A stretch of 56,045 bases of DNA from positions 1 to 56,045 of the forward strand of contig QHUZ01000032.1 of the NCBI GenBank assembly GCA_003223395.1. The letters run 5' to 3'. Position 1 is the first letter of the stretch. Every line of letters starts with the position of its first letter. The DNA comes from Gemmatimonadota bacterium (GTDB lineage Bacteria > Gemmatimonadota > Gemmatimonadetes > Gemmatimonadales > GWC2-71-9). A program made the translations under genes and the position numbers. Shown piece by piece: positions 8,213 through 15,982 of the stretch. Under the pieces are notes generated by a model. It saw only the letters and a list, made by a program, of their open reading frames with translations. It was not told the origin of the DNA and made no database searches.

Positions 8213-9040
8213 GTGGCCGGCACCCTCTACGTCGTCGCGACGCCCCTCGGCAACCTCGGCGACCTCTCACCACGGGCCGCCGACACGCTGAAGCGTGTGG
8301 CGGTGGTCGCCGCCGAAGACACGCGCCACAGTAAACCGCTGCTGCACCACGCCGGCTCGCACGCCGAGCTGATCAGTTTCCACGAGCATTCATCGGACCG
8401 CGCCCTCGAGCGTATCCTGCGCATCCTTACAGATGGCCGTGACGTCGCGCTGATCACCGATGCCGGCACACCCGCGATCAGCGATCCTGGGGTCGCGCTG
8501 GTGGCCGCTGCCAGAGAACGAGGCATTCAGGTCGTCACAATCCCTGGTCCGAACGCCGTCGCTGCGAGTGTCTCAGTATCAGGGATCAGCGGCGACCGCT
8601 ATTTGTTTCTCGGTTTCCTGCCCCGCAAAGGGAGCGACCGCCGCCGTTTCCTTTTGACCGCCGCTCAGTCGGAGTGGACGGTGGTGCTGTTCGAGGCACC
8701 CAATCGCGTCACGCAACTGCTCGGCGACCTGATGGAGGTGTGTGGTCCTGAACGCCAGGCAGCCGTCTCTCGAGAGTTGACCAAAGTGTTTGAGGAGACA
8801 CGTGCGGGGACGTTGCAGGAATTGTCAGAGCACTATGCAGGGGCCCCGGTGCGGGGAGAGGTTACAGTAGTGCTCGCGGGGACCGGGAAGCAGCGCGTCG
8901 CAGCGCCGCCGCCCGACCCGGGCAAACGCGCCAAGGCTCTGCTCGCCGAGGGGCTCTCGCGGAAGGATGTGGCTCATCGATTGGCGGAAGAAACCGGAAT
9001 CTCACGAAACACCGCGTACCGGCTGGTTAGCGAACTCTGA
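8213..9040 (+). CDS. rsmI: 16S rRNA (cytidine1402-2'-O)-methyltransferase RsmI
   Basis: A 275-residue SAM-dependent tetrapyrrole-methylase-fold enzyme that 2'-O-methylates C1402 in the ribosomal P site. Diagnostic motifs are LYVVATPLGNLGDL, VAAEDTRHSK, LITDAGTPAISDPG, VVTIPGPNA, FLGFLPRKG and LFEAPNRV. The C-terminal helix-turn-helix-like end (LSRKDVAHRLAEETGISRNTAYRLV) is usual for RsmI. The start is a GTG one base after the upstream stop. Repeat DNA begins directly after the rsmI stop codon. Confidence 0.96.
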   Translation: MAGTLYVVATPLGNLGDLSPRAADTLKRVAVVAAEDTRHSKPLLHHAGSHAELISFHEHSSDRALERILRILTDGRDVALITDAGTPAISDPGVALVAAARERGIQVVTIPGPNAVAASVSVSGISGDRYLFLGFLPRKGSDRRRFLLTAAQSEWTVVLFEAPNRVTQLLGDLMEVCGPERQAAVSRELTKVFEETRAGTLQELSEHYAGAPVRGEVTVVLAGTGKQRVAAPPPDPGKRAKALLAEGLSRKDVAHRLAEETGISRNTAYRLVSEL

Positions 9041-9119
9041 GGGAACGATGGAACGATGGAAAGTTGGAATGACATTGCTGATAAGCGTCGGTTCCATCAT
9101 TCCATCATTCCATCATTCT
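9041..9119. repeat. octamer repeat A, inverted-arm copy at rsmI/DUF4159 junction
   Basis: The left arm (from 9042) has two GAACGATG octamers followed by GAAAGTTG. The right arm (9092-9118) has three tandem TTCCATCA octamers plus TTC. The arms are imperfect complements, with about one mismatch per octamer. The repeat supplies both candidate start codons of the DUF4159 gene and is translated as part of its N-terminus. Related copies are at 14755-14790 and 51734-51806. Confidence 0.88.
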
Positions 9120-9722
9120 CTCGCCTCTTTGACAATAGGTCGCCTCCACTACGACGGCGGCGGCGACTGGTACGCGAACCCCTCGAGTTTGCCGAACCTG
9201 CTCACTGCGCTGCGCGAGCGGACGACGCTGCCCGTCACCGATCGCGAGCGCGTCGTGACGCTAACGGGGCCGGAGCTCTGGGACGTCCCTTACATCTATA
9301 TGACCGGTCACGGGAACGTGCACTTCTCCGACGTCGAGATGAGGAATCTGCGGCGCTACCTGGAGCAGGGCGGCTTTCTGCACGCCGACGACAACTACGG
9401 CATGAACGCGTCGTTCCGGCGCGAGATCGCCCGCGTCTTTCCGGACCATCCGTTGGTTGAGGTGCCGTTGACGCACCCGATTTACAACCTGGTGTACGCC
9501 TTCCCCAAGGGGATTCCCAAGATCCACGAGCACGACGGGCTGCCCGCGCAGGGGTTCGGCATTTTTTTGGGAGACCGCCTTGTCGTATACTACTCCTATC
9601 AGTCCGATCTCGGGGACGGGTGGGAGGATCCCGATGTCCACCATGACCCCCCTGAGCTTCATGAGGCGGCGCTGCGGATGGGCGTGAATCTCTTCACGTA
9701 CGCGGTAAGCGGGACCAAATGA
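9048..9722 (+). CDS. DUF4159 domain protein
   Basis: A protein of 224 residues from ATG 9048. The DUF4159 core is clear: IGRLHYDGGGDWY, YIYMTGHGNVHFSD, LRRYLEQGGFLHADDNYG, and HPIYNLVYAFPKG. DUF4159 proteins are predicted to adopt a class-I-amidotransferase-like fold and are commonly encoded near DUF4175 and MoxR-type genes; their function is undefined. ATG 9069 (MTLLISVGS) is an alternative start leaving a short hydrophobic signal-like segment. The N-terminal 25 residues, including SIIPSFHHS, are encoded by octamer repeats. The stop overlaps the next ATG (ATGA). Confidence 0.88.
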   Translation: MERWKVGMTLLISVGSIIPSFHHSLASLTIGRLHYDGGGDWYANPSSLPNLLTALRERTTLPVTDRERVVTLTGPELWDVPYIYMTGHGNVHFSDVEMRNLRRYLEQGGFLHADDNYGMNASFRREIARVFPDHPLVEVPLTHPIYNLVYAFPKGIPKIHEHDGLPAQGFGIFLGDRLVVYYSYQSDLGDGWEDPDVHHDPPELHEAALRMGVNLFTYAVSGTK

Positions 9723-12700
9723 CCGAGACGGCGCGCCGGCTGCGTCGCCTGGGGGCGCCCCACGCACGCGCGCGGGCGTTCGCCGTGCTGCTCGGAGGCG
9801 TCGGCGCGGCGCTCGCGGCGGCTGCGCTCGGGCTCGCGTTGTCGCCGGCGGTGTCGGGCGTGACGCTCGCGTGGGCCCTCATCGTCGCGAGTGCCGCGGC
9901 GGCGACGTGGGCGGTGCTCCGCACGCGCCATGAAGCCGCCGCGCCAGCGCTGGGCAGGCTCATCGAGAGCGCGGCTGGTGGCCGGGCCGGAAGCATCGTC
10001 GGAGTCGTCAGTCCCACCGCAGGCAAGGGCACTGGTTCGAGCACCGCACTGCTCCTCGCTGCGGACACGCGGGCCGCCGCCGTGGTGTCGCTCGCGGCCC
10101 CAGGCGTCTCGAGCGCCATGCGGCGCACCACGCTGCGACGGGTGTCGTACGGTGCGGGCGCGGCGCTCACGGGCGGGCTGCTCTTTCTTGCGGGCTCGCC
10201 CGCGTCTGGTCGTGCGGCGGCATTCTGGCATCCGGTGCGCACCTGGCGGGAAGCGCGCGCGCCGGTCCGCTTGGTGGTAGATCAGCGCACGGTGCGTCGC
10301 GGTGGCAGTGTGACGGCGACTGTCACCGTCCCGGGCGCGGTGCGCGCGACGTTGTGGACGCGCGGGCCCGGCGAGCCGTGGAAGCCGATGCTGCTTGCCC
10401 TCGATCAAGACGGCCGCGTCGTTCAGCATGTCGGCCCGATCGAATCCGATCTGTATCTCCGCGCGTCGAGCGGCGGACGCCGCAGCGCCGAGGTCAAGAT
10501 CGACGTCGCCCTGCCGGCGTTCCTCGCCGATCTCGGACTCACCGCGCGCTTTCCTTCATATCTCAGCCGCGCCGACGAGCCGCTGCTGGTCGGTCCCGAT
10601 GTGGTTCCGCTACCGGCCGGTACGACCGTCCTGACCAACGGGACCGCGAGTGTGCCGCTCGGGAGTGCCGCCTGGACGCTCGACTCGCGCGTCGAGCAGC
10701 TGCGCGTGGTGGGCACGCGCATCGACGGCCGCTTCACGCCCGCGGCGAGCGGCACCTGGAGACTGCGCGCCCTGAGTGCCGACGGGTCCGTGCTGGAAGG
10801 CGTCGCGCCGGAGCTGCGGCTGCTGATCGTGCCCGATTCGGCGCCCGTCGTCACGTTGCCCGTCCCGAGCCGGGACACGACGCTGCCGCTTTCGCTGCAC
10901 CAGCCGCTCGTCGCGGATGTGCGCGACGATCACGGGATCTCGCGGCTCTCCGTGGTGAGCTGGCGAGTGAGCCGCACCGGCCGCGTCTTCGACGCGGTCC
11001 GGGAGTCGCTCGACGTGAGCGGGGTCGGGGACCGGGCGATCGTGCAGGGACGGCTCGATGCCGAAAAGCGCGGGCTGCTCCCTGGCGACACGCTGCGTCT
11101 GTACGTCGAAGCGCTCGACAACGCGCCGACGCCGCACCCCGGCCGCAGCGCCGAAATCGCGTTGCGGCTGCCGAGCATGGAGGAGCTGCGGGCCCAGGCG
11201 CGCGAGGCGGCGCGGTCCGTCGCCCAGGCGGCGGACTCCGTGTCGGCCGCGCAGCGCGAGTTGAGCGACCGGACGCGCGATCTCGCGTCGGAACGAAATC
11301 GAGACCAGGACGGCCGGACGGCCGGACGGCCTGAGGGCCGCAGTAGCCAGCAGCAGCAGGGCTCGATGTCGTTCCAGTCCACGCAGCGGGCTGAGGAAAT
11401 TGCGCGCGATCAGGCGGCGATGTCGCAGCGCGTCCAGGAGCTGGCGCAGGCGGTCGAAGAGATCGCGCGGGCGGCGAAGGCCGCGGGCGTGGACGACAGC
11501 GCGTTCCAGAATCGCTTGCGCGAGGTGCAGGAGCTGCTGCAGCGGGCCCTCACGCCCGAGCTCGAGCAGCGGCTCCGCGAGCTGCAGGAAGCGCTCGCGC
11601 GCCTCGATCCCGAGGCGACCCGCCAGGCCCTGCAACGCCTCGCCGAAGCGCAACAGGAGCTGCGGCGTGAGTTGGAGCGGAGTCAGGAGCTGTTCAAACG
11701 GGCCGCGCTCGAGGGCGAGCTGGCGTCGCTTGCCAAGGACGCCGAGGACCTGGAGCGCCGCCAGACCGAGTGGACCAGGGAAGAGGCGCAGCGTCCCGAT
11801 TCCGCGGCGGCTGCCGCCGAGCGCGATCTCGCCGCGGCCACCGATTCGCTGGCCAAAGGGGTGGACCGTGCCGGCGAGACCGTGCCCCTGAAGAATGCGC
11901 AGAGCGCCGCGCGCCGCGCGCAACGCGCCATGGAGGAAGCCGCGAACGCCGCGAGCCAGCGCGACTCGCGCGGCGCGAGGACATCGGGACAGGAGGCCGC
12001 CGACTCGCTCGCGCAGCTCCCGAATGCGTTGCGGCAGCGGCGCGATTCGCTGGCGGCCGCGTGGAGACAGGAAACGCTGGACGCCCTGAATCGCGCGCTC
12101 GCCGAAACGGCGGCGCTCGCGCGGCGGCAGGAGGAAGTTGCCGACGCCTTGCGCGACGGTGAAGCGGGCGCGTCCACGCGCGCGCGCCAGGCCGCCGTCG
12201 AAGAAGGGACGCACGCGATCGAGCAGGAGATCAGCGCCGCCGCGGGACGGCACGCGCTGGTATCGCCGCAGCTCGAGGCCGCGCTGGGGTATGCGCAGAA
12301 CCAGATGAAGCAGGCGCGCGAACAGCTCGAGCAGGGCGATCCCAATCCCGCCACCGCCGCCCCGTTCGCGGAGCAGGCGCTCGATGCGCTCAACGCGACG
12401 GCGCACGCACTCGTGCGGACCGCGGAGCGCGTCGCCGGAGCGCAGTCTGGATCCGGCTTCCAGGAGGCGATCGAGCAGCTCGCCCGCATGGCGCAACAGC
12501 AGCAGGGCATGAACGGTGACGCGCAGGGACTTCTGCCGATGATGGGGATGGGCGGCGACGCGATGATGCAGCGGGTGCGGGAGCTCGCCAACCGCCAGCG
12601 GCAACTCGCCGAGCAGCTGGAACGCCTCCAAGCCGGCGGCGATGCCGGCGCCGCGGGTGCGCTCGCGCAGGAAGCGCGCGAGCTCGCGCGGCAGCTCGAA

Positions 12701-12988
12701 GCGGGACGGCTCGACGCCCGAACGATCGCACGACAGGAGCGCCTCTACCGCAAGCTGCTCGACGCAGGCCGCAGCCTCTCGGGCGACGAGCCGGATGAGC
12801 AGAAGGAACGCACCAGCCGCTCCGCGAGCGGTGACAGCGTCCACATTCCGGCCACGCTCCTCCCGGGGGCGACGGGCACAGGGCCAAAGGTCCGCTATCC
12901 CACGTGGGACGAGCTCACCGGTCTCACGCCCGAGCAGCGGCGCATGGTGCTCGAGTACTTCCGCCGCCTGAATGAGCCTAAGAAGTAA
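9719..12988 (+). CDS. DUF4175 family large membrane/coiled-coil protein
   Basis: A 1089-residue protein. Two or three hydrophobic segments lie in the first 170 residues (AVLLGGVGAALAAAALGLAL; LIVASAAAATWAVL; ALTGGLLFLAGSPA). They are followed by beta-rich Ig-like periplasmic sequence to about 480, then a long Gln/Arg/Glu/Ala-rich helical region to about 1020. This layout is that of DUF4175 proteins, whose role is unknown. It is translationally coupled to DUF4159 by a 4-base overlap and overlaps the TPR gene by 17 bases. Residues of about 530-541 (DGRTAGRPEGR) are encoded by octamer repeat B. Confidence 0.8.
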   Translation: MTETARRLRRLGAPHARARAFAVLLGGVGAALAAAALGLALSPAVSGVTLAWALIVASAAAATWAVLRTRHEAAAPALGRLIESAAGGRAGSIVGVVSPTAGKGTGSSTALLLAADTRAAAVVSLAAPGVSSAMRRTTLRRVSYGAGAALTGGLLFLAGSPASGRAAAFWHPVRTWREARAPVRLVVDQRTVRRGGSVTATVTVPGAVRATLWTRGPGEPWKPMLLALDQDGRVVQHVGPIESDLYLRASSGGRRSAEVKIDVALPAFLADLGLTARFPSYLSRADEPLLVGPDVVPLPAGTTVLTNGTASVPLGSAAWTLDSRVEQLRVVGTRIDGRFTPAASGTWRLRALSADGSVLEGVAPELRLLIVPDSAPVVTLPVPSRDTTLPLSLHQPLVADVRDDHGISRLSVVSWRVSRTGRVFDAVRESLDVSGVGDRAIVQGRLDAEKRGLLPGDTLRLYVEALDNAPTPHPGRSAEIALRLPSMEELRAQAREAARSVAQAADSVSAAQRELSDRTRDLASERNRDQDGRTAGRPEGRSSQQQQGSMSFQSTQRAEEIARDQAAMSQRVQELAQAVEEIARAAKAAGVDDSAFQNRLREVQELLQRALTPELEQRLRELQEALARLDPEATRQALQRLAEAQQELRRELERSQELFKRAALEGELASLAKDAEDLERRQTEWTREEAQRPDSAAAAAERDLAAATDSLAKGVDRAGETVPLKNAQSAARRAQRAMEEAANAASQRDSRGARTSGQEAADSLAQLPNALRQRRDSLAAAWRQETLDALNRALAETAALARRQEEVADALRDGEAGASTRARQAAVEEGTHAIEQEISAAAGRHALVSPQLEAALGYAQNQMKQAREQLEQGDPNPATAAPFAEQALDALNATAHALVRTAERVAGAQSGSGFQEAIEQLARMAQQQQGMNGDAQGLLPMMGMGGDAMMQRVRELANRQRQLAEQLERLQAGGDAGAAGALAQEARELARQLEAGRLDARTIARQERLYRKLLDAGRSLSGDEPDEQKERTSRSASGDSVHIPATLLPGATGTGPKVRYPTWDELTGLTPEQRRMVLEYFRRLNEPKK
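11308..11339. repeat. octamer repeat B in the DUF4175 gene
   Basis: Three exact GGACGGCC octamers followed by TGAGGGCC lie in the coding strand. The same octamer in the opposite orientation occurs at 17578-17617 inside the DinG-like helicase gene. It is translated as a Gly/Arg/Pro-rich insert in an otherwise helical region. Confidence 0.85.
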
Positions 12989-14708
12989 GGGGGCCGCGGT
13001 CGCGGCCATGGTACTGCTCGCCTCGGCTACCCCCGGGCGGGTCGCTCGGGGTCAGGCTATCGGACCGGGATTCGAGTTGGAGCGCTCCGGTCGCTACGCC
13101 GACGCCGCGTCGGTGTACTTCACGACGGTCCGCAGCGATCCCACGAACATCCCCGCGCTGCTCGGTCTCGAGCGCACGCTCTTCGTGCTGAACCGCATGC
13201 CGGAGCTGCTCCCGCTCGTGCAAAACGCCCGCGCGCGCCAGCCCGAGAGTCACGCGTTGCGCAGTCTCGAGCTGCGGGTGTACGCGGCGTTGAACGAACC
13301 AGATTCGCTCGAAGCGATCGCGCGCCGCTGGGCGGCCAGCGTGCCGCAGAGCGAGGCGCCCTATCGCGAGTGGGGCCTCGCGCTCGCCGATCGCCGGATG
13401 TGGGACGAGGCGCGTCGCGCGTTCCTCACCGGCAGGCAGACGCTCGGTGGCGACGGCACGCTGGCGATCGAGCTGGCGGAGCTCGAGCAACGCGTCGGGA
13501 ACTGGGAGGCGTCAGCCACGGAATGGGCGCGCGCGGTCACGCGGTGGCCCGATGCCCTGGCCAATGCGGCGAGCCAGCTCGCCGACGCACCGGCGCCGAT
13601 GCATGACCGGGTCGGCCGCGCACTGATAGCGCCCGGCGCTTCTCCCCGCGCGCGCCGGCTCGGTGCCGAGGTGCTGCTCACCTGGGGACAGCCCACCGCA
13701 GCGTGGGCGGCGCTGGAGCCGACATTGGTCGCCGCGGACAGCGACTCACCGGGCGCGTTGCGACGGTTCGCCGATCTCGCGGGCGCGCTCACGACGCCCG
13801 AGGGCCATCGCGTCCGCGGCCTCGCGCTGGCGCGGTGGGCTGATATGATGGCCGGTTCGCCGGGGGCGGGGCGCGCGCGCGCCGAGGCGGTGCGCGAGCT
13901 GCTGGATGGCGGCGACAAGATCGCCGCGCGCCGCGTGCTCGAAGCACATTCAGATTCGAACGGCGTCGCGCAGGCCGCCCTCATCCAACTGCTGATCGCG
14001 GACAGCCAGCTCGATCTCGCCGAAGAGCGGCTCGCGGCGCCGTCCACGGCGATCACCGCGGACGATCGCGCCGCGCTGCGCCTGACCCTGGCCCGGGCGC
14101 AGATCGCGCGCGGTGATCTGAACCGCGCGACGGCGGCGCTGGCCGACGATTCGAGCGTAGTGGCGATCGCGCAACGCGGCTGGATCGAGCTGTATCGCGG
14201 CAATCTGAAGAACGCGATGGAGGCGTTCCGGGTGGCGGGTCCCTACGGCACGGATCGCGCCGCCGCCACCGATCGCACGGCCATGATGGCGTTGCTGCAG
14301 CGCATCCAGGACGAGACGAGCCCGGAGCTGGGGGCGGCATTGCTCACGCTGGCGCGCGGCGACTCGGTTCAAGCGATCGCGGCGCTGCGGCGCGCCGCGG
14401 CCAAGCTGCCGGAGCAGGGAGGCAGGCTCGAGGTGCAGCTGCTCGCGGGTCAGGTCGCGGCGCAGAAGGGCGGCGATCAGGAGGCCACAGCAATCGCCCT
14501 GTTCGACGAAATCGTCCGAATCGGAGGCGAAGGCGCGGCACCACCCGCCGCGGAGCTGGATTGGGCGCGGCTGCTGGTGCGGAACGGCCGGGCAGCAGAG
14601 GCGGTCCCCCACCTCGAGCACTTGATCCTGACCTATCCGAACAGCGCTTTCGTCCCCGAAGCGCGGCGCGTCTTGGAGCGGGCGAAGGGAGCTATCCCCA
14701 GGTCATGA
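12972..14708 (+). CDS. TPR-repeat exported protein
   Basis: A 578-residue protein with an N-terminal signal peptide (KGAAVAAMVLLASATPGRVARG, cleavage likely near residue 27) followed by many degenerate 34-residue TPR-like helical pairs. The clearest are FELERSGRYADAASVYF near the start and NGRAAEAVPHLEHLILTYPNS at the end. Tetratricopeptide proteins are protein-interaction scaffolds. Sitting between DUF4175 and the next exported protein with overlapping codons at both ends, it probably acts in the envelope with them. This is inferred from position. Confidence 0.85.
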   Translation: MSLRSKGAAVAAMVLLASATPGRVARGQAIGPGFELERSGRYADAASVYFTTVRSDPTNIPALLGLERTLFVLNRMPELLPLVQNARARQPESHALRSLELRVYAALNEPDSLEAIARRWAASVPQSEAPYREWGLALADRRMWDEARRAFLTGRQTLGGDGTLAIELAELEQRVGNWEASATEWARAVTRWPDALANAASQLADAPAPMHDRVGRALIAPGASPRARRLGAEVLLTWGQPTAAWAALEPTLVAADSDSPGALRRFADLAGALTTPEGHRVRGLALARWADMMAGSPGAGRARAEAVRELLDGGDKIAARRVLEAHSDSNGVAQAALIQLLIADSQLDLAEERLAAPSTAITADDRAALRLTLARAQIARGDLNRATAALADDSSVVAIAQRGWIELYRGNLKNAMEAFRVAGPYGTDRAAATDRTAMMALLQRIQDETSPELGAALLTLARGDSVQAIAALRRAAAKLPEQGGRLEVQLLAGQVAAQKGGDQEATAIALFDEIVRIGGEGAAPPAAELDWARLLVRNGRAAEAVPHLEHLILTYPNSAFVPEARRVLERAKGAIPRS

Positions 14709-15982
14709 AACGGCGCGCGTTCCTGAAGACGGTAAGCGCATACAGCTTCGCGTCGATCATTCCGTCATTCCATCATTCCGTCATTCCGTCGCTTTTAGTT
14801 CCGATGGACGACTCCCAAACCGACCACCTCAAGGCGTACGGTCTCACGTACAAGGCCATCCAGGCCGGGCTGAAGGCGGAGTGGCTCCTCAATTATCGCG
14901 GCGGCTCGTTCCTCATTCCCGATCTCGACGCGCTGCGACGCGATGCAGCGCTGAATGGCATCCGCACCGAGCCGGTGGACAGCGCGATGACCGCGGTGCG
15001 CGGTGAGATCGAAGCGAACAACATGGACACGGTGCCGCTCGAGAAGGCGCCGAAAGTCGCCGTCTACGCGCCGCCCAACGCCGCGCCCTGGGACGACGCG
15101 GTCACGATGGCGCTGCAGTACGCCGGGATCCCGTTCACCAAGATTTGGGACGCCGAAGTGATGAACGGCTCACTCAAGGACTTCGACTGGCTGCACCTGC
15201 ATCATGAAGACTTCACGGGCCAGTACTCGAAGTTCTTCCTGATCTACTCGGGAATGTCGTGGCTCGCGGAAATGGTGGCGCGCAACAGCGACATGGCCAG
15301 GCGCCTCGGCTTCCAGAACGTCCCCGAGCTCAAGAAGGCGGTGGCGCGGAGCATCCGGGGATACGTCGAGAACGGCGGCTTTCTGTTCGCGATGTGCACG
15401 GCAACCGAGACGATCGACCTCGCGCTCGCGGCGCACAACGTCGATATCGCCGCGACGTTTGCGGACGGCACGCCGCTCGATCCCGACGCCGATGCGAAGC
15501 TCGATTGGAGTCAGGCGTTCGCGTTCACCGGTGCGCACATCGAGACCAATCCGCTCGTGGCGAGCTTCTCCGATATCGACGGCCACCAGGTGAACGGCGG
15601 CGCGCGGCGCCAGCCGCTTGGCGCGTACACGCTGTTCAACTTCAGCGCCAAGATCGATCCGGTCCCCACGATGCTCGTGCAGGACCACCGGCAGGTCATT
15701 CCCGATTTCTACGGCCTGACGACGTCGTTCACGCGCAACCGGCTGAAGCCGGGCGTCACGATCCTGGCCGAAGAAGAAGGGGCGCCGTGGGTCAAATACG
15801 TCCACGGGGACCTGGGGAAGGGGACCTGGACGTTCCTTGGCGGGCATGACCCCGAGGATCCCCAGCATCAGATCGGCGATCCCCCGACCGATCTCTCGCT
15901 GCATCCACACTCGCCGGGCTATCGGCTGATTCTGAACAACGTGCTGTTTCCCGCCGCGAAAAAGCGCGAGCTCAAGACGTGA
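14705..15982 (+). CDS. exported 'asparagine synthetase B'-like protein of unknown function
   Basis: The start is ATG 14705, which overlaps the TPR stop as ATGA; the upstream open frame lies within the TPR gene. The 425 residues begin MKRRAFLKT, a Tat/Sec-like signal. The mature start LLVPMDDSQTDHLKAYG and WLLNYRGGSF match, from memory, a family labelled 'asparagine synthetase B' in databases, although no AsnB domain is visible. Other conserved-looking stretches are LHLHHEDFTGQYSKF, GGFLFAMCTATET and TWTFLGGHDPED, which resemble a class-I-amidotransferase fold like DUF4159. The segment SIIPSFHHSVIPS just before LLVPMDD is encoded by octamer repeat A. Confidence 0.75.
   Translation: MKRRAFLKTVSAYSFASIIPSFHHSVIPSLLVPMDDSQTDHLKAYGLTYKAIQAGLKAEWLLNYRGGSFLIPDLDALRRDAALNGIRTEPVDSAMTAVRGEIEANNMDTVPLEKAPKVAVYAPPNAAPWDDAVTMALQYAGIPFTKIWDAEVMNGSLKDFDWLHLHHEDFTGQYSKFFLIYSGMSWLAEMVARNSDMARRLGFQNVPELKKAVARSIRGYVENGGFLFAMCTATETIDLALAAHNVDIAATFADGTPLDPDADAKLDWSQAFAFTGAHIETNPLVASFSDIDGHQVNGGARRQPLGAYTLFNFSAKIDPVPTMLVQDHRQVIPDFYGLTTSFTRNRLKPGVTILAEEEGAPWVKYVHGDLGKGTWTFLGGHDPEDPQHQIGDPPTDLSLHPHSPGYRLILNNVLFPAAKKRELKT
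14755..14790. repeat. octamer repeat A, single-arm copy in a signal-peptide region
   Basis: Four tandem octamers of the form TCATTCC(G/A) fall between the signal sequence and the conserved start of the mature protein at 14705-15982. Only the C-rich arm is present. It is translated as SIIPSFHHSVIPS. Confidence 0.85.

Noticed and set aside
9041-9119. Octamer repeat A as a simple transcription terminator after rsmI
   Set aside because: The arms are imperfect and translated, the next gene starts inside them, and no T-tract follows.
10610-13009. 799-residue antisense open frame opposite DUF4175
   Set aside because: High-GC shadow frame. It is rich in Arg, Leu and Gly with no domain, and the sense strand has clear DUF4175 layout and codon use.
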